DNA of 24,238 bases, from positions 1 through 24,238 of IMG/VR virus record IMGVR_UViG_3300048588_000116. The stretch is one strand, 5' to 3'. The notes under the pieces are model-generated. The model made no database searches. It had not been told where the DNA came from and was given only the letters and a program-made list of their open reading frames with translations. Shown one piece after another: positions 19,860 to 24,238 of the stretch. How positions within the stretch are numbered: the first letter of the stretch is position 1; the number at the start of each line of letters is the position of its first letter. Source of the stretch: a virus. The translations under genes and the position numbers were made by a program.

Positions 19860-20063
19860 ATGAGTATGACAATTATCCAATTGATGAAAGAACTCGCAAT
19901 ACTGCTAGAAGAACATGGCGATATTGATGTTGAGGTTTGCAACTTCGCGGGCGAGTTTGTTGACCTGCAAAGCGTTGACCTCAAAGGCCGGCATGGCTCT
20001 ACAATAACGGATACCAGAGAGGACACAACGACACAGCCGAGGGTGTTTACGTCGATATACTGA
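19860..20063 (+). CDS. Small phage protein, possibly frameshifted
   Basis: A 67-residue protein (MSMTIIQLMKELAILLEEHG, DIDVEVCNFAGEFVDLQSV), of the common short phage type in which a helical start is followed by beta strands. Its C-terminus (STITDTREDTTTQPRVFTSIY) looks unlike protein, while the frame that stays open beside it reads AEGVYVDIL and continues to 20146. A one-base shift near 19980-20040 could join them. Either decay or sequence error is possible; function unknown. Confidence 0.5.
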   Translation: MSMTIIQLMKELAILLEEHGDIDVEVCNFAGEFVDLQSVDLKGRHGSTITDTREDTTTQPRVFTSIY

Positions 20064-20071
20064 GCTGCGAC

Positions 20072-20146
20072 ATGGATACATATCACGCAGATGTTGTAGC
20101 CGAGATGTTAGCTGACATCGACCCACCAGAGGAGAAAGGCGAATGA
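20072..20146 (+). CDS. 24-residue ORF or continuation of the frameshifted gene
   Basis: ATG 20072 gives MDTYHADVVAEMLADIDPPE then EKGE, 8 bases after the previous stop, and ends in an ATGA overlap with the zinc-ribbon gene. The frame is open upstream to 19979, which suggests it may be the displaced C-terminus of the 19860 gene rather than an independent peptide. Confidence 0.35.
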   Translation: MDTYHADVVAEMLADIDPPEEKGE

Positions 20147-20322
20147 GCAAACAATGGTACTGCCCGAACTGCGGGATACTCGACAAAGAGAAAGTGATAG
20201 CCAGCATTGATATCCCCGGCGACACAAGCCCAAAAATGGCGCGATGTGGCGAGTGCATGATACTGATCAATGCCTATGCAATTGACCATCGCCTTCCACC
20301 AGCCGACAGCGGGAAGGGGTAA
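20143..20322 (+). CDS. Small zinc-ribbon protein
   Basis: A 59-residue protein from ATG 20143. It has two Cys pairs, CPNC (7-10) and CGEC (34-37), spaced as in a zinc ribbon, with a beta-like middle (KVIASIDIPGDTSPKMAR). It ends immediately before the next ATG. A metal-bound, nucleic-acid-related adapter is possible; unknown function. Confidence 0.6.
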   Translation: MSKQWYCPNCGILDKEKVIASIDIPGDTSPKMARCGECMILINAYAIDHRLPPADSGKG

Positions 20323-20598
20323 ATGGGTAAGGAAGTGCAAGTCGATATTCAACTGGACCGCGATCCACGCGAGAACAGCTATCGAATGTATGTTTACTTT
20401 GAAAATACACTGAAAGCCGTATCCCACGAACTGATCGCCAAGGTTCTTTGTGAGTGCGCCACTATGATTGCGTCCGACATTAAAGACCGAATCATTGAGG
20501 AAGTTGCGGCGAGCATTGATGTGAATGCCGTTGCAGAGATGGTCACCCGCGAAATTGTCGCCGATACAAAACGAAGAATACTTGGATCTAAGGAATGA
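20323..20598 (+). CDS. Small phage protein, unknown
   Basis: A 91-residue protein that begins directly after the zinc-ribbon stop and overlaps the next start in ATGA. It has a beta-like N-terminus (MGKEVQVDIQLDRDPREN, Y-R-M-Y-V-Y-F) and a long charged helical C-terminal half (AKVLCECATMIASDIKDRI, EVAASIDVNAVAEMVTREIV). No motif seen. Confidence 0.6.
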   Translation: MGKEVQVDIQLDRDPRENSYRMYVYFENTLKAVSHELIAKVLCECATMIASDIKDRIIEEVAASIDVNAVAEMVTREIVADTKRRILGSKE

Positions 20599-20798
20599 AA
20601 GAATTCCTCCGCCACCGCTCGCGCCGATTCGGCTATGACGGCTGGGCCCTGAAAATGCCAGGCGCTACCAGAGCCATGGACTGGACCGTCTGCACCACCC
20701 GGGCAGAGTGCCGCGAGTTGCGCACCAGGCGCGGCGACCTGCTGGATCGGAAGGCGGAGATTGTGAAGGTGAGAATCAGTGTTGAGGTGGTTGAGTAA
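20595..20798 (+). CDS. Small basic phage protein, unknown
   Basis: A 67-residue protein whose ATG overlaps the previous stop. It reads MKEFLRHRSRRFGYDGWALK, then T-T-R-A-E-C-R-E-L-R-T-R-R-G and a C-terminal beta-like segment (IVKVRISVEVVE). The GYDGWAL and T.AECR.LR pattern is shared by short phage proteins as far as I recall. Function unknown. Confidence 0.55.
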   Translation: MKEFLRHRSRRFGYDGWALKMPGATRAMDWTVCTTRAECRELRTRRGDLLDRKAEIVKVRISVEVVE

Positions 20799-20800
20799 CC

Positions 20801-20983
20801 ATGTGGCTGACCGATGAAGAAGTGAAAGCCCTCACTCGCAGGCATCGACCCAGCGCGCAGGCCAGGGTGCTGCTGCAGTCAGGCATCCCGTTCCGCATGG
20901 TCGATGGCCGCCCTATTGTTGAAAAGGGGATCGTGGTTAAATCGGAGCCCCGGCCCCAAGTGAGACACCTGCCGCGTGCGTAA
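20801..20983 (+). CDS. DUF4224 protein, candidate excisionase
   Basis: A 60-residue protein matching DUF4224: MWLTDEEVKALTRRHRPSAQ, then L-L-Q-S-G-I-P-F-R-M-V-D-G-R-P-I-V. It overlaps the integrase start by 8 bases. The LT.EE+..LT.......L...GI.F....GRP.V pattern is a small winged-helix-like unit similar in shape to excisionases. DUF4224 genes often sit next to integrases, so a recombination directionality role is plausible but unproven. Confidence 0.75.
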   Translation: MWLTDEEVKALTRRHRPSAQARVLLQSGIPFRMVDGRPIVEKGIVVKSEPRPQVRHLPRA

Positions 20984-21962
20984 GGACGCATTCAATAACC
21001 CACTACCTCCCCGGATGTACTACAAGAACGGGCGCTATTACTACGTCAGGGACAATCACTGGCACACACTGTCACGGGACTACACTGAAGCGCTGGTGCA
21101 ACGCGCTCGCCTGGAGGCCCCGACAGGTGACTGGGAGAAACTGGTAGCCGTAGTGTATGAACGATACGAGGCGCGTTACAAGGCCGGGGATCTCACCTCG
21201 AATGCCTTCAAGCAATACTGCGGCCTTCGCCCGCGAATAGAATACGGGTTTGCAGAATTTCACCCGCGAATGGTGAGAACGTCCGACATCACTGCGTTCC
21301 TGGATGAGTATGAGAATACGCCGAACACCGCCAACCGTATGCTGACCATCATCAAGGCTGTTTTTGAGCGAGGCGTCAGGCGAGGACTGTGCGATACAAA
21401 CCCCGCCTATGGCATCAAGCGGTTTGAGGAAGGAAAGAGGGATCGCTATTTGCAGGACTGGGAATTCAATGCGATCCGGTCACGGACAAATCCTCACACC
21501 CAGTTGATCATGGATATGTGCTACCTCACCGGCCAGCGGATCAGCGACGTGCTCGCGATACAGCACAAAGACATCACCAGTGAAGGGGTGTATTTCAAGC
21601 AGGGTAAGACCGGGCAGCGCGTCCTGGTGAATATGAGCGATGAACTGGGGCGCGTTGTGCGCGAAGCCAAGGCGCTGCACAAGGTCATGGCGTTGTACCT
21701 GTTCCACCCAACTGGCAAGGCCACCCGCTACAGCTACAAGGGCATCAGGGATAACTACATGCGCGCAGCGGTCGCAGCAGGGGTAAAGGATACCCGGCTC
21801 CATGATCTTCGCGCCAAGGCCGCGACGGACGCCGAGGCAGAGGGGATTGATCCCCAGGCGCTGATGGGTCACGCATCTGCAGCTATGACAAAGCGCTACC
21901 TGCGGCTGCGCAAAACAGTACAGACAGACAGCCCCAGTCTTAGAAGGTTGTTAGAAAATTAG
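20976..21962 (+). CDS. int: Tyrosine integrase
   Basis: A 328-residue recombinase from GTG 20976. An N-terminal arm-type region (about 1-50) is followed by a core-binding region (about 52-140) and the catalytic domain. Active-site residues are visible: R188 (TGQRISDVL), K211 (QGKTGQ), H276 and R279 (LHDLRA), H299 (MGHA) and Y308 (TKRYLR). It should recombine attP and attB with the help of a directionality factor. It ends the rightward operon, and the attP-like region follows at once. Confidence 0.92.
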   Translation: MRKDAFNNPLPPRMYYKNGRYYYVRDNHWHTLSRDYTEALVQRARLEAPTGDWEKLVAVVYERYEARYKAGDLTSNAFKQYCGLRPRIEYGFAEFHPRMVRTSDITAFLDEYENTPNTANRMLTIIKAVFERGVRRGLCDTNPAYGIKRFEEGKRDRYLQDWEFNAIRSRTNPHTQLIMDMCYLTGQRISDVLAIQHKDITSEGVYFKQGKTGQRVLVNMSDELGRVVREAKALHKVMALYLFHPTGKATRYSYKGIRDNYMRAAVAAGVKDTRLHDLRAKAATDAEAEGIDPQALMGHASAAMTKRYLRLRKTVQTDSPSLRRLLEN

Positions 21963-22207
21963 AAGCCGATGGCTTGAAACCCAGTAGCTGTAAGGCATGA
22001 GCACAAGACACACATGATCGTTCATTACATGAGAAATCCGGCTGCATCCCGCGACACACAAGGGATCGCTGTATTCGGCTTCTAAGAATGTTGGCGTTTT
22101 TGCAGTGCGTTTGAGACTGTATTTACAGTGTGTCGACAGATGGGATTAGAAGGTTTTGGGCCCGCCACCCGGTAGCACAACGCCCCCGCCCGGCGTATAT
22201 TCCGGGC
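21963..22207. other. Candidate attP region with arm-like repeats
   Basis: Non-coding 245 bases between the integrase and the small membrane gene. It holds an 11-bp inverted repeat TTAGAAGCCGA/TCGGCTTCTAA (21959-21969 and 22075-22085), a 10-bp direct repeat TTAGAAGGTT (21940-21949 and 22146-22155), and CGACACAC-type sites at 22007 (GACACACA), 22052 and 22128 (inverted). Also a palindrome CTGTATTTACAG at 22117-22128. No tRNA was recognised. Clustered repeats next to int suit integrase and excisionase arms; this is inference. Confidence 0.5.
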
Positions 22208-22381
22208 ATGATTCTGGAAAACGTCATCGTGTTATTGATCCTGGCGGCGTGCACTGTCCTTGCCGCACCGCGTGTCGATGACAGTCACTTCGGCCAGCCC
22301 TGGGTGCCAGACTGGCTATACCTCATCGCTATTGCCGGCATGATTGGATCATTTGGCTACATGGCCTGGTCAGTCCTCTAA
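22208..22381 (+). CDS. Two-TM small protein, unknown
   Basis: A 57-residue protein with hydrophobic segments at about 6-19 (VIVLLILAACTVLA) and 36-57 (WLYLIAIAGMIGSFGYMAWSVL) joined by a polar loop. The ribosome site is weak. It ends 12 bases inside the opposite-strand giant virion gene (convergent). Possibly a superinfection-related or moron-like membrane protein, but nothing shows that directly. Confidence 0.5.
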   Translation: MILENVIVLLILAACTVLAAPRVDDSHFGQPWVPDWLYLIAIAGMIGSFGYMAWSVL

Positions 22382-24238
22382 CTCCTGACGCTGGCTGTAC
22401 GGCGTGCCAAACAAGACGTGGCTCACCGCCTCACCGAAATCATCCGCCGTCGCCAGTGCCTCGGTGTACATCACCACCTGGTAGGCCGGCAGCCACGTAA
22501 CCAGCGTCATCGCCTTTGCAATGTTCCTAATATCCGTCCAGTTGCCCTCCCCGGTCAGCCAGTCGTATGCACCGCCAGATGCGCCGACCAGTGATTGCAC
22601 TACCTGGTCCAGCGGTGTGCTGGGCGCTTGCCAGTCTCGCGTGGCCGCAGAGTAGACATCGCGGAAGATTGGCACCCCCGCCACATAGCTGGAGGCGATG
22701 CGCGTGGCCAGGTACGGTAGCAGCTCGTCGTCATCGTCCTCATCATATTTCAGGATCGCCTCTACCATCGCCGGCACCAGCACGATGTACAGGTTAGCCG
22801 CGGCGAACTTGCCCAGGGATTTAGCGCGACCGTTCGGACCCTCTCCCTTGATGAACCCCTTGATCAGGTCCTGTCGCCCGGTGAGGCGCAGCTGGTTGTG
22901 CTGCACGGAAAAGTAGGTGTAGAACAGCGTCACCAGCTTGGACAGTTCATTGCCCTGCTGCAGGCCGGCCAGATCCTTCAGGCCACCCCCGGACTGCGTC
23001 TGTCGCACGGTGGCGTCGGCGTACTGGACTGACTCGCCCACGGTCCTGCCCTCGCCCTGCGCTTTCTCGTGAGCTGCCAGCCAGGTTGCCGCGTTGATGT
23101 GTTTCTGCATGGCGATGATCATGTAGAACGCCTGGTCTTTCACCCAATGCAGCGCCTCGGTTCCTGGATTGCGCCGCATGATCTCCACGGCGTTGTCTGT
23201 AAACTCCCGAATATCCCGATCAATCTGGCTGTCCAGGTGCCGCAGCTCCGGGCTGGCGTCGAGCGCCCGCTGGTAATCGGGATGCACCCTGGCCTGCCCC
23301 ATGGTGCCGACACGGCCATACGACAGCTTCAGCAGCCAGCTAGCCATGTTGAGCGCACCTACCTCCTTGGCTGCGGGTCCGGTGCCGAGTACCTGCATCA
23401 TGGCGCTGGATACCTTCCAGCCCAGGCCCAGCAGGGATCCACCGAACCGCGCGCGGCGGAATATCGTGTCCATGGTTTTGCTGGAATCGTGCGATGTCTG
23501 CGCGATAGTGCCATTGGTGGCGATGTTCTGCAGCCAGGAGCGCAGCTGCTTGTAGCCGTCAGCGCCGAAGTAGGAGTGATACATCGCAGAAAATTCCGAC
23601 TTGCGGCGCAGCTTGTCGAAGTTGCGCACGGCCTCGTAGTGGGTGATGTAGTGCACGACCTGGTGCAGGTGCTGGGGCAGGCCCGCGAAGTCGAGACTGA
23701 TCACACCCCCGGCGCCAGTCATCCGGCTTTTGGTCATGGACTTGGACACCTGCCCAGTGATGGGGCTCGGGCCCATGTCGATACTGTTCGACTCCTCCAG
23801 CACGGAGGCTTCACGACTGCCAATGGTATCTTTGTACTTGACCGGGTAGTACCACCCCGACAGCTCGACGCCGTACTTGGCCAGATACAGCGGCTTGGCC
23901 TCCACCTTGGGCGGGCGGATACCGTCGACGCGCTCAGACACTGCGGCCATTGGTTCGTACATTCTGTCGATCATCTGGCCAAGTGCTTCGATGCGCCGGA
24001 AATCCTCCAGCGTCAGTTCGTCCTGCAGCTTCGCCAGCACCTCGCGCTCCTGTCCCTTCCAGCGCATCGAGAACAGCCTGTCCCAGTTGCCCTGGTTGCC
24101 CATGTTCAGCGCGACCACGTACAAGTTGCTCCGTTTTAGCTTGGCGCCCAGGAAGTTTATAGTTTCATCCAGGCGCTGCGCATCCTTGCGCGTGAGCGTT
24201 CCCATGATGGACTGCAGTTCGGCCACGGAGGTCGACAG
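22370..24238 (-). CDS. C-terminal part of a giant virion (ejection/polyvalent) protein
   Basis: A partial protein of 622 visible codons; the frame is open through the right edge, so the start lies beyond. It contains ARFGGSLLGLGWKVSSAMMQ (near 256-275 of the visible part), resembling the PLxRFG/large polyvalent protein type, then long helical regions (HWVKDQAFYMIIAMQKHINA; FYTYFSVQHNQLRLTGR) and a hydrophobic C-terminal part (AAANLYIVLVPAMVEAI). Such proteins in podoviruses are packaged inside the capsid and ejected with the DNA. Its length, lone position and strand fit the end of the late operon on a circular map. Confidence 0.65.
   Translation of the reverse strand: MSTSVAELQSIMGTLTRKDAQRLDETINFLGAKLKRSNLYVVALNMGNQGNWDRLFSMRWKGQEREVLAKLQDELTLEDFRRIEALGQMIDRMYEPMAAVSERVDGIRPPKVEAKPLYLAKYGVELSGWYYPVKYKDTIGSREASVLEESNSIDMGPSPITGQVSKSMTKSRMTGAGGVISLDFAGLPQHLHQVVHYITHYEAVRNFDKLRRKSEFSAMYHSYFGADGYKQLRSWLQNIATNGTIAQTSHDSSKTMDTIFRRARFGGSLLGLGWKVSSAMMQVLGTGPAAKEVGALNMASWLLKLSYGRVGTMGQARVHPDYQRALDASPELRHLDSQIDRDIREFTDNAVEIMRRNPGTEALHWVKDQAFYMIIAMQKHINAATWLAAHEKAQGEGRTVGESVQYADATVRQTQSGGGLKDLAGLQQGNELSKLVTLFYTYFSVQHNQLRLTGRQDLIKGFIKGEGPNGRAKSLGKFAAANLYIVLVPAMVEAILKYDEDDDDELLPYLATRIASSYVAGVPIFRDVYSAATRDWQAPSTPLDQVVQSLVGASGGAYDWLTGEGNWTDIRNIAKAMTLVTWLPAYQVVMYTEALATADDFGEAVSHVLFGTPYSQRQELED

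Noticed and set aside
22117-22128. LexA-like box (CTGT...ACAG)
   Set aside because: The spacer is 4 bases, not the 8 of the proteobacterial LexA box; better read as part of the attP repeats.
21963-22207. tRNA gene or tRNA fragment at the attachment site
   Set aside because: No T-loop (GGTTCRANNCC) or CCA-end structure could be found in this stretch on either strand.
23069-24139. A 356-codon plus-strand frame opposite the giant virion gene
   Set aside because: It is rich in H, R, Q and L without domain pattern and lies wholly antisense to a gene with clear protein character; a shadow of GC-rich coding.

Overview
The window is about 24 kb of a temperate tailed phage (or prophage), with no recognisable host genes. 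The codon use looks GC-rich and the accessory genes (RdgC, a Dam-type methyltransferase, an AraC-type DNA-binding domain) are of proteobacterial type, so a beta- or gammaproteobacterial host is likely. The virion genes (HK97-fold-like capsid, scaffold, Bbp19-like protein, head-to-tail connecting portal, nozzle-like protein, very large internal-type protein) point to a short-tailed, podovirus-type particle resembling the Bordetella BPP-1 group. No reverse transcriptase or diversity-generating template repeat is visible here.

The left part (1-13140) reads leftward (minus strand). From the control region it runs: Cro-like regulator, a small protein, an O-like replication initiator with a repeat-rich (probable origin) centre, a probable helicase loader, a wHTH-like protein, a small DUF7696-like protein, RusA resolvase, a tiny membrane protein, two unknowns, small and large terminase, portal, Bbp19-like, scaffold, capsid, a protein with a peripheral-subunit-binding domain, two unknowns, a fibre-like protein, an SGNH hydrolase, a lysis cassette, and the start of a nozzle-like tail protein cut by the left edge.

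The right part (13214-21962) reads rightward (plus strand): a short repressor, a second operator/promoter pair, small genes, a PD-(D/E)XK exonuclease with a probable DNA-annealing partner, a terminator, a DEDDh exonuclease remnant, rdgC, an unknown, a cupin, a Dam-type methyltransferase, an AraC-type DNA-binding protein with a zinc motif, a run of small AT-richer genes, a DUF4224 protein and a tyrosine integrase. Many junctions are ATGA or GTGA overlaps, indicating translational coupling.

Control looks lambda-like in logic. The repressor lies between two pairs of related 10-bp palindromes: one pair in the divergent repressor/cro region and one over the promoter of the rightward recombination/integration operon. 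Downstream of the integrase lies a repeat-rich non-coding stretch (candidate attP), a small two-TM protein, and the 3' part of a giant virion protein on the minus strand. A virion gene beyond the integrase means the sequence is ordered as a circular or packaged phage genome rather than as a simple integrated prophage flanked by host DNA, unless two elements lie in tandem.
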